Positions 1 through 12,115 of a stretch of DNA of 64,000 nt are shown here, in pieces. The notes under the pieces were generated by a model, which saw nothing but the letters and a program-made list of their open reading frames with translations, was not told the DNA's origin and searched no databases. The position numbers were made by a program, and so were the translations under genes. This DNA comes from Prorocentrum cordatum (lineage: Eukaryota; Sar; Dinophyceae; Prorocentrales; Prorocentraceae): positions 251,523 to 315,522 of the forward strand of contig CAUYUJ010015736.1 of the NCBI GenBank assembly GCA_963575745.1, in the 5' to 3' direction. Positions within the stretch are counted from its first letter, which is position 1, and every line of letters starts with the position of its first letter.

Positions 1-471
1 GTGTCTTCAACTTGCGACTGACGTTCACCCAGCTTGGTATCAGGCACATGATGCTCTTGCGCCAGCACCACATGAGCGGTGCTGTCCACCAGGTAGTCGC
101 ACAGTGGACCCAGCGAGCTCGAGTTAAGCGTCACGATCAGAGAGTCGCTTTTGCCCTTCGCCTGCCCAGCAAACTTGACATCAGGTCGACGAACCCCTGG
201 ACAGTCGGTACCCTCTGCCACGCGATGCCCAACGGGCGAACGTGGTGAGCAGTGTTTTTTGTTCCATCCACCAAGAGGCAGAGTTGAACTCTCCGCGCCG
301 TGCGCGGGGCCGGGGAGCAACGGTGCGAGGGTCACTAACGGCGCACCGCCGGGCAGTCCCCACTCGCACCGCGCCCCCCGCTGGGTAGACAAACCCACGC
401 CTGAACGTGGTGAGCAGTGCGTGCTGCCAGGGTCTAAAGGATGTATGCCATCGAGTCGCCCAGTCGAGCCA

Positions 472-642
472 TCAACTCTCGTCGAGCGAGGGGCCGACCA
501 CGTCAAAGCGCACGGTGCACATGTGGCGCTCTCTGCCTGCCCCCTGAGGGCAGGTAAGTGTAGCGACCGAGACGATGGCGTAGCACCCGTGGTCGCAGTA
601 GCTGCCCTTGCAGAAGACGCAGTAGGGGCATTCTGAGCACAT
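472..642 (-). CDS. Cys-rich 56-residue small ORF (doubtful)
   Basis: This short ATG-to-stop frame encodes 56 residues with eight cysteines at positions 2, 5, 8, 11, 16, 20, 31 and 42. The first six fall in the N-terminal 20 residues, beginning MCSECPYC and continuing CKGSYCDHGC, so the spacing resembles a small zinc-binding knuckle. An in-frame TGA lies a few codons upstream of the ATG. It lies 180 nt downstream, on the same strand, of the zinc-finger retrogene and could be a 3' exon fragment of another gene, a remnant of the same mobile unit, or chance. I do not recognise the family and assign no function. Confidence 0.22.
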   Translation of the reverse strand: MCSECPYCVFCKGSYCDHGCYAIVSVATLTCPQGAGRERHMCTVRFDVVGPSLDES

Positions 643-822
643 GGCCCAGGCAGATCAGGCTGACTGTCCACAGCTTGATCAAATTGAAAGGGGTCAACGT
701 CAGGATCGTCCAGAAGAGAACTCCTGTGAGCTGTGGTCGGCTCTTCTTGGGCAGTAGGCGACGTCATTGCAACAAAAGGATAGCAAAGACAGAACATCAC
801 CACAACAAAGCACCCGACCACT

Positions 823-1962
823 TTACGCAGCGGTCGCACCACTGGTCTTGAACTTCTTGGTGAGCATGTGAACTTGGGCCAAGTGACGCTTGAGCTTGTC
901 CCGTAACTCACGCTCCTTTGTATCGTCAATCTCCTCATCATCCCCGCCCACGTCGACGTCGATGCCACATTCTTTGAGATGTTCACGGCAAGTGCGACCG
1001 TCCAAGCTATCGACATGAGCATTAGCACGATCCTGATCTTCAGCGTCGTCGGTATCCATGGACTCTCGAGCCTCAGGAGGAGTGGACTGAGTTTCGTGCT
1101 GAGGCGGCTCGGGCGCGACTGCCGCCTCTGGGGCTTCCTTGAGCTTCTGCACCAGAGCGCGCATGGCGATGAGATCGGCACTGAAACGCTCCGAGCCGCC
1201 CAGCGCGCGGACCACGGCGTCAAACTGCTCCACCGTGGCCTCCATGCCTGGTAAGAATGTGGAGAGGGATGGTGACTTGTCATCGAACTGCACCGCGGGA
1301 CCGACCACGTGGCGCAACCTCTCCTCGAGCTCCAGGATATGTTTGTTAGCATCATGCTCATCCTGCTCGACCTGCGCCAGGGCCAGCTTGGCCTTCTCCA
1401 GCGTAGCTCGAGCAGCCTCTTTTTTGACAGCAATACTGGATAGCTTCGTGCGAGCGGTCTTGAGCTGGCTGGTGAGCCCCTGCAGATTGGCCTCGATCGG
1501 TTTATCAGCCTGGAGCTCGGCCTGCAGTCGCTGCTTCTCGGCCTCATACACCGCACGCTGCTCGGCATCTTCAGGCCCCGACAGGATCTTGAGGAGGCTA
1601 CCAAGCTTGGCGAGACGCTCACGCTTGACCGCCACTCCAGTGCCTTTAGCCCAGGGAGGAATGGCGGGCTCCTTGGACTCCAACTCCGTACCATTGTGAC
1701 TTCCAACCAGCTTCTGCATGCGCTGCTGCAACTCCTCCAACTGTTTAGCGAGAAGCTTCTCCCGCTTTGTGACCAATTCATGAGAGCGCTGCACTGGAAC
1801 TTTGGGCGGGGGCACCCCGTGAAAGGCGGAGCCTTTCGGAATGCCGCACTTCCCGCACCACTTCTGATCACCACGGTTGATCCAACTCGTTGCCGTAGGC
1901 TCATGCTTGCACCATTTGCAGTACCATGGGCCAGCCTCTGTGCTGCGCGACCTGGGCGCCAT
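823..1962 (-). CDS. C4 zinc-finger / coiled-coil protein, spliced-leader retrogene
   Basis: The reading frame gives 379 residues from the ATG at 1962; the frame is open further upstream, but that part is low-complexity and lies across the fossil spliced leader, so the internal ATG is preferred. Residues about 10-50 hold a C4 zinc finger: WYCKWCKHE then KWCGKCGIPKG, i.e. C-x2-C-x17-C-x2-C. After a basic linker follow long heptad-like coiled-coil stretches rich in K, E, L and Q (about 60-115 and 150-255), then an acidic segment (DTDDAEDQD) and a basic C-terminus ending KKFKTSGATAA. The dinoflagellate spliced leader sits 176 nt upstream, and there is no intron, so this locus derives from a trans-spliced mRNA that was reverse-transcribed and inserted. 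The domain pattern could be that of an ORF1-like nucleic-acid-binding protein of a LINE or of a host RNA-binding protein; the sequence does not decide. Confidence 0.62.
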   Translation of the reverse strand: MAPRSRSTEAGPWYCKWCKHEPTATSWINRGDQKWCGKCGIPKGSAFHGVPPPKVPVQRSHELVTKREKLLAKQLEELQQRMQKLVGSHNGTELESKEPAIPPWAKGTGVAVKRERLAKLGSLLKILSGPEDAEQRAVYEAEKQRLQAELQADKPIEANLQGLTSQLKTARTKLSSIAVKKEAARATLEKAKLALAQVEQDEHDANKHILELEERLRHVVGPAVQFDDKSPSLSTFLPGMEATVEQFDAVVRALGGSERFSADLIAMRALVQKLKEAPEAAVAPEPPQHETQSTPPEARESMDTDDAEDQDRANAHVDSLDGRTCREHLKECGIDVDVGGDDEEIDDTKERELRDKLKRHLAQVHMLTKKFKTSGATAA

Positions 1963-2137
1963 GGCAGGTCGGAAGAGCACGCGGCAAGGAGCCACGCGAG
2001 GCAAAGCAACAGGGCCGTGGTGGGGCTGGGCCGTGCGGGGCGGACCGCACGGCGCTCTGCCTGGGGCGAACCAGGCGAATGTCGAAAGCTGGCCGCGGAC
2101 TAGCGGTATCCACTTTGTTCCCAGGGGAAACCAAAAC

Positions 2138-2159
2138 CTTGAGCCAAAATGGCTACGGA
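2138..2159 (-). other. Fossil dinoflagellate spliced leader (DinoSL)
   Basis: Read on the minus strand this 22-nt block matches the dinoflagellate trans-spliced leader at every position, with T at the degenerate first base; its core is CCGTAGCCATTTTGGCTC followed by AAG. It precedes the zinc-finger reading frame in the sense direction. In dinoflagellates the leader is added to mRNA by trans-splicing, so a genomic copy joined to a gene marks retroposition of a mature mRNA. An SL-RNA gene is less likely because the next bases are GGTTTTGG rather than a good 5' splice site and a coding frame follows. Confidence 0.9.
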
Positions 2160-3049
2160 GGGAGAGGAAAGGAGAGGGGAGGAGGGAGAAGAGAGGACGG
2201 AGATAAGAGAGAAAAGAGAGAGGCCTTCGATGATACGGGAGACCCGCCGTGTTCGAGGACGGCTTGAAGTGCCCTCCGGGGGGGCACAGAGGGACAGGGG
2301 AGGGAGGAAGCAGGAGGCGGTGGGCAGGAGGCAGGAGCTGAGAGATGCGGACCAGGAGGCTTGTGGCAGGTAGATGGAAGGAGAAAGGAGAAAGACAGAG
2401 AGAGAGAGAGCAAGGAAGATGGCCCCCTACTCTCATTAAGGACTGAACGACTCCCGCCGTCCCTCGACTCGCGAGGGAGCGGCCACGAGTTGATCAAAAT
2501 TTCCCTGGAGGTCTCTGGCTTCACTTGGATGTACCACGATTTACCTGGATGCACCTCGATAATTATAGATATATATATACATGTCTCATGTAGATGTTTA
2601 CTTATGTGTATTATCTATATATATATATATATATATATATATTCAGTTATACATATAGATGTATGTATATCCACAAATCGATTGGCGAAACGTCAAACCC
2701 CTGGGGGACACTCGCCCACCTCCCCCGCCGCCCTCCCCACCCGGGCGGCCTGCGCATTCCCCAGGGAGGGGCCAGTAAGCCGCCACGTGTGAGCCCCCTG
2801 CCCCTGCGGGCCGGAATTTCTTGAAGCGCCGGCAGAAGCTCAGAACTCGGAGCACCTCGGCAGCCAAACGGAACCTCGGCGGGGGTGTCCGATACAGCAA
2901 TCCAGCTGCCATGAGAGAAGGAGCGCGAAGTAGGGAACAAAGCGGCTCTTTTTGGCCACGGCGAGCCTCGTCCACGGATAGGTCCCCCGACCAAATCCAC
3001 TGAACGGACCGAAAATAAGTCCTCCTCCTCCTCCTCCTCCTCCTCATCA
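2160..3049. other. No gene; GA-rich tract and (TA)n microsatellite
   Basis: Positions 2155-2240 and 2380-2420 are purine-rich (GAGAGA, GGAGGGAGA). Positions 2563-2645 hold a (TA)n microsatellite with short interruptions. A (CTC)n then (CAT)n run at 3021-3052 leads into the first composite repeat. I see no supported coding region. Confidence 0.6.
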
Positions 3050-3770
3050 TCATTCCTTTTCCATACATATATATATGTATATATAATTTCTCTCTGTCGC
3101 ACCTCAACGCAAGTTCTTAGTGCAGGCTGGGCGTTTCGCCTGAGACTTCCTGATCAATTATGACCCTGGAGCTTAGAATATGACAACAGCTTCACAGATG
3201 GAGGGCGGGTGGTTTTCAAAATGTGGTTCTCACCTTAGCGCCGCGCACACTATTTTTCAAATTTTGCAAGAGTTTCACGGAGTAAGGGCGGGCGGTTTTC
3301 AAAATGTGGCTCTCGCATTAGCGCCACGCGCATTCGTTAAACAAATTGCAAGAGCTTCACGTATTGAGGGCGGGTGGTTTTCAAAATGTGGCTCTCGCCT
3401 TGGCGCCGCGCAAACCCGTTTAAAAAGTACGCAGGGGTTTCACGGATTCCCATGATCAACGTACCAGACATTGAGTTTTGGAAGGATCCAAGATTATGCG
3501 GGTGCAACAATAATGTTGGTTCGCGGCGTTGGAATCCCAAAAATGACGTTCTGGCACGATTCCGGACCGTCAAGACGCAGCAGTCAGGTTGATACGTGGC
3601 GTTGAAATCCCGAGAGCAATGTTTTGGCACCCTTCAGGATCTTCAAACGGTTGTCTTCCAATGAGGCAGTTCCCCCAATGGCAATGAACCGTTGTAGGGG
3701 CCTACGAAGAGGGAGCCTGAAGGGAGGGTTCATTCCAACATCGTTCATGACTCTTGGGTTTACACTGGTC
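3050..3770 (+). repeat. Composite dispersed repeat, copy A
   Basis: The copy has four modules in order. The head contains TGTCGCACC (3095) and GGGCGTTTCGCCTGAGAC. Three tandem units of about 80 bp follow (3200-3440), each with GGGCGGGTGGTTTTCAAAAT, CTCTCGCCTTAGCGCCGCGC and a CAAGAGTTTCACGGAT-like segment. The body (3450-3740) contains CATGATCAACGTACCAG and CAAACGGTTGTCTTCCAA. The tail is CTTGGGTTTACACTGGTC, immediately followed by CTC repeats. Four other copies share the order and orientation. Open frames inside it are not conserved between copies, so I read it as non-coding. Confidence 0.85.
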
Positions 3771-4131
3771 CTCCTCCTTCTCCTCCTCCTCCACGTCCCC
3801 GCTCATCCTCTTCCCCTTTGGTTTCCTCCTCCGCCTGAGCACAAAGCAGTCATGATTGCAGCGTCTGGACTGGACCCCAGCACAGATTGGGCCCACAGGG
3901 GTCTGCTGCGCGGCGCCCACAAAAAGGGCGGCCCGAGGGGGGCGGGCCGTGCGCAAGGGGTGGGGGGGCCACCTTCTCAAGAAGTCGGAGTGGCTTCTCA
4001 GAAGGCAGGGACCTTCTTAGAAGGCTCCTCCTCCTCCTCCTCCTCCTCCTCCTCTTCTTCCTCCTCCTCCTCTTCTTCTTTTTCCTCCTCCTCCTCCTTC
4101 TCCTCCTCCTCCTCCTCACTCCCGCTCCTCC

Positions 4132-4164
<33 letters not shown>

Positions 4165-5154
4165 TCCTCCTCACTCCCTTTTCCGCCTCCTCCTCCTCCT
4201 CCTCCTCCTCCTCCTCCTCCTCCTCCCCCTCCTCCTAGCACAGGTGCCCGTTTCTGCCCACCTCCTCCTCCTCGCGTCTCTGGAGGCCTCTGAAAAGGCC
4301 TCTTGGAAGGCTGGCGGGGCTTCTGCGCAGCTGGGGCTGCATTCTCAGAAGCCGCGCCGCCTTCTTACCGACCCCCTCTCGCGCCACCCCCTCGTGGGCG
4401 CCGCCAGGTAAGGTTCGCAACTGATCGCGGAGCTCGGGGCTGGAGCGCGGCGCCTTCACCGCCTCCAGGGTGCTCAACGCAAGCTCCACGCGCTCGGCCC
4501 GCATGCCGCTTTCCTGGCGGCCGCCCCCCCCCCACCCCCTGGTCGGGGGCTTTGCCGTAAACCCTGGCAACCCCAGCCTGTCGAGTAGATGACGATAAGG
4601 GGTAATGGGCCAGTGGGCACAGGCTGCTGCGACAAAGGAGGGAGCGAGAGGAGACGAGGGGCAGGAAACCAGCTCAAGGATGCAGATGAGGACACGCCGC
4701 AGGACGCGCGCGCGCGCGACGAGAGAAACGCGGGAGGGATGTCGCGGGGGGCAGAAACGAGTGGATGTCAGATTCGGAGGTAGGGCGTGCTGCTGAACGG
4801 TGCCAGCTGCCTGCTCCATGCATCCTCCATCATCAGTTTCCGCTTCCTGTCGCATCCGGCTTCGCTTTGCGATGCGAGCTGCGAACTGCTCCTCATCATG
4901 ATCCTCATCCTCCTCATCATCCTCATCCTCCTCCACGCTCCTCCTCCTCCTCCTCCTCCTCCTCCTCCTGCTCCTCTACCGCCTCGTCCCCGCTCCTCCT
5001 CCTCCTCCACCTCCTCCTCCTCCGCCTCCACCTCCTCCTCCGCCTGCTCCTCCTCCTCCTCCTCCTCCTCCTCCTCCTCCGCCTGCTCCTCCTCCTCCTC
5101 GAACTCCACCTCCTCCTACTCCTCCTGCTCCTCCTCCTCCTCTTCATCCGCCTC
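3771..5154. repeat. (CTC)n arrays around a GC-rich segment
   Basis: CTC/TCC trinucleotide arrays run at 3771-3830, 4027-4236 and 4905-5155, with occasional CTT, CAT and CGC triplets. Between them, 4240-4900 is non-repetitive and GC-rich. A stretch on the minus strand at about 4410-4530 has codon use and a coiled-coil-like peptide (AERVELALSTLEAV) resembling coding sequence, but without start, stop or splice support. Confidence 0.75.
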
Positions 5155-6010
5155 CATTCATTTTCCGTATGATGAACTTCCCCTGTCGCACCCCAAGGCC
5201 AGTTTTTGCTGGGCATTTCGCATGAGACCTCCTCACTAGGTATGGATATGAAGCTTGGAAATTGGCGACCGTATTACAAATGAAGGGAGGGTGGTTTTCA
5301 AAATGTGGCTCTCGCCTGAGCAACGCGCACATCCGTTTAAAACATTGCACGAACTTCACGGGTTGAGGATAACCCGTTGTCAACATGTTGCTCCCGCCCT
5401 AGCGCACATTCGTTGTAAAAATGCAAGGGGGTCACATATTGAGGGCGGTTATTGTTCAAACTGTGGCTCCCGCATTTGCACCGCGCACATGCGTGTATAA
5501 AACTTGCAAGAGCTTCACGGATTCAGGATACATCGTTTCCAAAACGTGGCTCTCGCCTTAGCGACGCGCGCATTCGTTTTAAACATCTGCAAGAGTTTGA
5601 CGGATTGAGGTCGGTTGGTTTTCAAAATGTGGCTCGCCTTAGCGACGCGCACAGTCGTTTATAGCATTTAGAAAGGTCTCACCGTTTCTCATGATCAACG
5701 TACCAGGAATCGCGTGCTGGACGGATTCTGGATTTTGCGGGTGCCACAGTAACGTTGATTCGCGGTCTTGAAATCCCAAGAATGGCGTTCTGGCACAATC
5801 CAAGATCGCCAAGACGCATGAGTCAGGTTGACCCGTGGCGTTGAATGCCGAGAGCAATGCTTTGGCATGCGCCAGGATCGTCAAAAGGGTGGCTTCCAAC
5901 GAGGCAGTTCCCTCAATGAAAATGAGCCGTTGTAGGAGCCAATGAAGAGGGAACATGGAGGGAGAGTGGATTCCAACACCGTTGATGGCGCGTGGCTATA
6001 CACTGGGCAT
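5155..6010 (+). repeat. Composite dispersed repeat, copy B
   Basis: Same module order as copy A: TGTCGCACC head (5184), about five 80-bp tandem units (5275-5660) with GGTTTTCAAAATGTGGCTC and GCCTTAGCGACGCGC variants, a body with CATGATCAACGTACCAG (5690) and GGTGGCTTCCAACGAGGCAG, then a tail TATACACTGGGCATCCTCCTC that passes directly into CTC and then the largest CAT array. Units 2-4 are the most diverged. Confidence 0.85.
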
Positions 6011-6118
6011 CCTCCTCTTCGTCATCCTCCCCCTCCCCCTCATCAGCATCATCAGCATCATCAGCAGCATCAGCATCAGCATCAGCATCAGCATCATCAT
6101 CATCATCATCATCATCAG

Positions 6119-6196
<78 letters not shown>

Positions 6197-6212
6197 TATC
6201 AGCACCGCCACC

Positions 6213-6246
<34 letters not shown>

Positions 6247-6599
6247 TCAGCATCATCATCATCATCATCAGCATCATCATCATCATAATCAGCATCATCA
6301 TCATCATCATAATCATCATCATCATCATCAGCATCATCATCATCATCAACCGCATCATCATCATCAGCATCATCATTATCAGCATCAGCATCATCATCAT
6401 CATCATCATCATCGTCAACAGCATCATCAACATCATCATCATCATCATCATCATGCTCATCATCAACAGCATGATCAGCATCGTCATCATCATCATCAAC
6501 ATCAGCATCATCGTCACCATCAACATCGTCGTCAGCATCATCATCAGCAGCAGCAACATCATCATCATCAGCATCATCACCATCACCACCAGCATCATC

Positions 6600-6681
<82 letters not shown>

Positions 6682-9600
6682 GCATCCACATCGTCAGCAT
6701 CATCAGCAGCATCAGCATCATCACCATCATCAGCATCACCATCATCAACAGCAGATTCATCATCAGCCCCCTCCTCATCCTCCTCCTCATCCGCCTCCTC
6801 CTCCTGGACGTCCCCGCTCATCCTCCTGTTCGCTGGCTTCCCCCTCTTCCCGTTGCTCCTCCTCATCCCCCTCCCCCACCTCCTCCTCCTACGCCTCCTC
6901 CTCCTCCTCCTACGCCTCCCCCACCTCTGCATCCTCCTCCCCCACCTCCTCCTCCTCCTCCTCCTCATCCTCCGCATCATCATCCTCCTCTTCCTCATCC
7001 TCAGCCTCATTCTCCTCCGCCGCCTCCTCCTCTTCCTCCTCCGCCTCCTCCTCCTCCTGCTCCTCCTCCTCCTCTCCCCCTCCTCCTCCGCCTCCTCCCT
7101 CTTCATAGCTCTCCTCCTCCTACTACCCCCTCCCCACCTCATCCTCCTCCGCCTCCTCCTCCTTCTCAGTCACAGCCTCCCTCCTCCTCCGCATCCTCTC
7201 CCTCCTCCTCTCCCTCGTCCTCCTCATCCTCCTCATCCGCCTCCTCCTCCTAGTCCTTCTGTTCCTGCTCGTCCTACTCCTCCTCCGCCTCATCCTCCTC
7301 CTCATCATCATCAGCATCATCGCCATCACCATCACCATCACCATCACCATCATCAGCATCGTCATCATCAGCATCAACATCATCATCGCCATCGTCAACA
7401 TCATCAGCAGCATCATCATCATCAGCATCATCAACATCATCATCATCATCAGCAGCATCATCATCATACGTTGCCAATATCCTCCTCCTCCTCCTACTCC
7501 TCCGTTATCCTCATCCTCCTCAGCCTCCTCCTTATTCACACCATCCTCCTCGTCCTCATCAGCATCAACATCCTCATTCCCCTCCTCTCCCTCCTCCTCA
7601 CCACCGCTGTTCCTCGTTCTTCTTCCCCCTCCCCCTCCTCCTCCTCCGCCTCCGCCGTCTCATCACCTTCCTCCTACGTAGTCATCCTCCTCCTCATCCT
7701 TCGCCTCCTCCTCCTCAGTCACCGCCTCCCTCCCTCCTCCTCCTGCCCCTCCTCATCCAACTCATCATCATCATCCTCCTCCTTCTCATTCACCGCCTCC
7801 TCCTCCCCCCCCTCCTCCTCCTCCTCCTCCTCCTCCTCATCCTCCTCCTCCTCCTCCTCCTCCTCATCCTCCTCATCCACCTGCCCCTCCTCTTCCTCCG
7901 CCGCCTCCTCCTCCTCCTCCGCCTCCTCCTCCTTCTCTTCCTCCTCCTGCTACTGCTCCTGCTCCTGCTCACCCCCTCCGCATCCTCATTCCCTCCTGCT
8001 CATCCTTCTCCTCTCACCGCCCTCCTGCTCCTCCTGCTTAGCATCGTCATCCACCTCCCCATCCGCCTCATTCATCCGCATCCTCCTTACCAGCGTCGTC
8101 ATCATCATCATCATCATCATCATCAGCAGCATCATCATCATCAGCATCATCATCAACAGACGCATCAGCATCGTCAGCATCATCATAATCATCAGCATCA
8201 TCATCAGCATCATCAGCATCATCACCAGCCTCATCGTCATCCTCATCATCGTCATCATCATCACCATCATCAACCTCATCGTCAGCAGCCGCATCAGCAT
8301 CAGCATGAGCATCAGCAGCATCAGCACCATCATCCGCATCAGCATCAGCATCAGTGTCATCATCAGCAGCATCAGCATCAGCACCATCAACAACATCATC
8401 ACCCTCAACAGCAGCATCGGCAGTCGCAGCATCACCAGCACCATCATCAGCATTATCATCATCATCATCATCATCAGCAGCATCGTCGTCCGTGTCATCA
8501 GCACCATCGTCAGCATGATCAGCAGCACCATCATCATTATCGACAGCTTGAGCATCATCAGCAACATCGGCATCATCCGCATCATCACCATCGGCAGCAT
8601 CATCGACATTATCAGCAGCATCATCGTCATCGTCATCACCATCAGACATCAGCATGCGTATCGGCGGCATCCTGATCATCAGCATCATCAGCACCATCAT
8701 CATCAGCACCAGCATCACCAGCACCAGCATCGGCATCAGCATCGTCATCATCAGCATCGGCCTCATCATCATCGTCATCATCATCATCATCATCAGCAGC
8801 AGCAACAACACCATCAACATAAGCATCATCAGCATCATCAACCGCATACGCGTCAGCATAATTGGCATCAGCATCAACATCATTGGCATAACCAGCATCA
8901 GCACCATCACCAGCATCAAAAACGGCATCAGCAGCAGTAGCACGAGCATCAGCATCAACACCACCATCAGCACCATCATCATCATCATCATCATCATCAG
9001 CATCATCAGTATCATCATCAATATTATCAGCATCATCATCAGCATAATCGCGAGTGTCATCATGAGCATCAGCATCAGCAGCAGCATGGCTATCATCATC
9101 ATCAGCAGCAGCAGCATCAGCTACATCATTACCTCTTCAGTATCGACAACAGCATGACCATCATCCGAATCGCACGAGGAGAGTCATCAACGTCGTCGAC
9201 ATCAACATCGCCATGCTCCTCAGCATCTGGAACATCATCCGCATCATCAGTATCGTCATCACAAGCATCAGCGTAATAAGCATCATAAGCAGCAGAAGCA
9301 TCATCATGATCCGCATCATCATCACCACCAGCATCATGAGCAGCATCATCAGCGTCATCAGCATCATCGCATTCGTCGTCATCATCAGCAGCATGATCAG
9401 CATCAGCATCATCATCATTATCATTGGCATCAGCATCAGCATCAAAGGCATCGTCACAATCTCAGCATCAAGCGCTTGAGCATCGTCATCATCAGCATCA
9501 ACAGTATCAGCATCTTAAGCAGTAGCATCAGCCTCGTCGTCAGCAGCAGCAGCATAAGCATGATCAGCAGCAGCAGCATCAGCATCATCAGCGCGAAAAT

Positions 9601-12115
9601 CAGCAAATGCATCAGCAACCTCAGCATCGACACCATCACCATCATCAGCATCAGCATCATCAGCATCATCATCATCAGAATCATCAGAATCGGCATCATC
9701 AGCGTCATCGCCATCACCAGCTTCAACAACAGAATAATCAGCATTAGCATGAGCATCAGCATTAGCACCACCATAAGCATCATCATCAGCAGCATCAGCA
9801 TCAGCATCATCAGAATCGGCATCATCAGCAGAATCGTCATTGTCATCGTCGGCATCAGCATCAGCAGCAGCATCGACATCATCATCATCATCAGCAGCAT
9901 CATCACCATCAGCATCATCATGCTCCTTTCAGCATCGACAGCAGCATGATCATCATCATAATCGACGTCAGGGTCATCATCAACGTCGTCGGCACCAGCA
10001 TCGTCATGCTCCTCGGCATCTGCACCATCATCCACATCATCAGTATCGTCATCACAAGCATCAGCATCATCAGCATCATAAGCAGCAGAAGCATCATCAT
10101 GATCCGCATCATCATCACCACCAGCATCATGAGCAGCATCATCAGCGTCATCAGCATCAACATCATCATCATCATCATCATCATGATCATCATCATCATC
10201 ATCAGTTTCGACAACATCAGCAGCATGATCCGCCATCCGCATCATCATCATCGTTATCAGAAGCAGCATCATCAGCATGAGCATCGTCACCATCATCATC
10301 AACAACAGAACCATCTTTGTCATCATCATCATCATCGGCATCAACAGCATCGTCATCACCATCATCACCAGTATCATCAGCATCGCCGTCGATGGCAGCA
10401 TCGCAATGGTCCTCAACATCCGCATCAGCATCAACAGCAGCAGCATCATCATCAGCATCAACATCATCAGCGGCATAAGCAGTAACATCAGCCTCGTCAT
10501 CAGCAGCAGCAGCAGAATCATTATCAGCAGCAGCAGCGTCATCATCCTAATCAGTAGCAGAGTCAGCATCATCAGCATCAACAGCATCATCATCAGCACC
10601 AGCATCAGCAGCATCATCAGCTACACCATCTGCTTCAGCATCGTCAGTAACGTCATCATCACCAACATTATCATAAGCATCATCAGTACCATCATCGTAG
10701 ACATCCTCATCGTCAAACTTGTCAACATCACGATCAGCATCAGCATCATCAGCGTCAGCATCATTACCGTAATCAGTCGCATCATCGACATCGCCATCAC
10801 CAACGTCATCCTCATCATCTTCATCAGCATCATCATAACCGGAATCGTCGTCAACATCTGCATTACCAGTATCAGCATAACAGTGTCAGCAGTAATATCA
10901 GCATCAGCCACAGCAGCATCCGTATCATCAGCAGCAGCATGATCATCATCATCAGCATCATCATCAACATCCGCATCATCATCATCATCACCATCATCAG
11001 CATCATCAGCATTAGCAGCATCAGCATCTTCAGCAGCAGCAGCAGCGTCATCATCATCATCATCACCATCAACCTCGTCAGCATGATCACCATCAGAAGC
11101 AGCATAAGCGCCATCCTCCGGACCAGCATCGTCAGCGTCGACATGATCATCATAATCATCATCATTACCACGAAGCATCATCAGAATCAGCAACAGCTGC
11201 ATCGGCAGCAGCATCATCATCATTAGTATCATCGTCATCACCATCATCATCGCCAACAGCATCATCAGAATTCGTTCCATCGTCATCATCTGCATCAACA
11301 TCATCAGCATCATCAGCATCGGCATCAGTCTCGTCATCCGCAGTCTCAACCACGCCGTCATCAGTATCACCAGCTTTACCATCATCATCAGCATCAGCAT
11401 CAGCATCATCATCACCATCATCATCATCGTCACCTTCATCATCTTCATCTTCATCTTCAGCATCGTCATCATCATCATCATCAGCATCATCATCACGATA
11501 TGCGCCATCAGCAGCACCTCCATCATCGCAAGAGCCAGAATCGGCGTCATCGCGATGCAATCGTCAGCGTAGTCGTGATCGTCATCGCCGTCGTCATCGG
11601 TATCACAATAAACGTCATCGCTATCACCTGCATGATAATCAGCATCAGCATCGGCATCGTCGACGACATCGTCATCAGCATCATCATGACCGATGTCCTA
11701 GTTTTGACCGTCGGCATCATCGACATCAGCATCAGCAGCATCAGCTACACAATCACAATCGGCATCACTGTCACCGCAAGCACAATAAACATGGCCCGTA
11801 TCGTGATAAGCCGTGTCACAAACATAATAATCATGAGCAGCATCGCCATCATGAGCTCCAGCACCATCACCATCACCATGATCATCATTAGCATCGACTG
11901 CAAACTTTCTTCACCATCAGCATAAGCATCATAATCATCAGCATCACCATTACCGGAAACATCATCACCACCAGCACCTTCATCATCGACATCATAATCA
12001 TCATCATCATCAGAAGCAGCAGTAGCATCATCGTAATCACCACCGTCGTCGTAGTCAAATTAGACGTCGTCATCAACATCCTCATCGTCATCATTAGTAT
12101 CGCCAGCATCACGGC
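6011..12115. repeat. 6-kb imperfect (CAT)n/(CTC)n array
   Basis: CAT/CAG/CGT triplets fill 6040-6775, CTC-type triplets dominate 6775-8095, and CAT/CAG triplets again fill 8096-12110. Phase is kept over long stretches, so five of six frames stay open (poly-His/Ser/Ile on plus, poly-Asp/Met on minus); only the frame reading TGA on the minus strand is closed. Runs of perfect CAT occur at 6110-6180 and 6600-6680; elsewhere CAG, CGT, CGG and AAT variants are frequent. A block of about 260 bp at 9130-9400 recurs at 9925-10190. No splice, start or composition evidence supports a protein. Confidence 0.95.

Noticed and set aside
2138-2159. SL-RNA gene as the explanation of the spliced-leader match
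   Set aside because: The leader is followed by GGTTTTGG rather than a convincing donor, and a long coding frame lies downstream in sense; a retroposed mRNA explains it better.
5913-7142. Asp-rich (poly-D/A) open frame on the minus strand across the CAT array
   Set aside because: A CAT period keeps five of six frames open; there is no start context, splice site or non-repeat domain. The same applies to the poly-Met, poly-His, poly-Ser and poly-Ile frames at 6-14 kb and 53-54 kb.
6011-12115. CRISPR array
   Set aside because: There are no spaced identical repeats with unique spacers; the block is a simple trinucleotide array in a eukaryotic genome.
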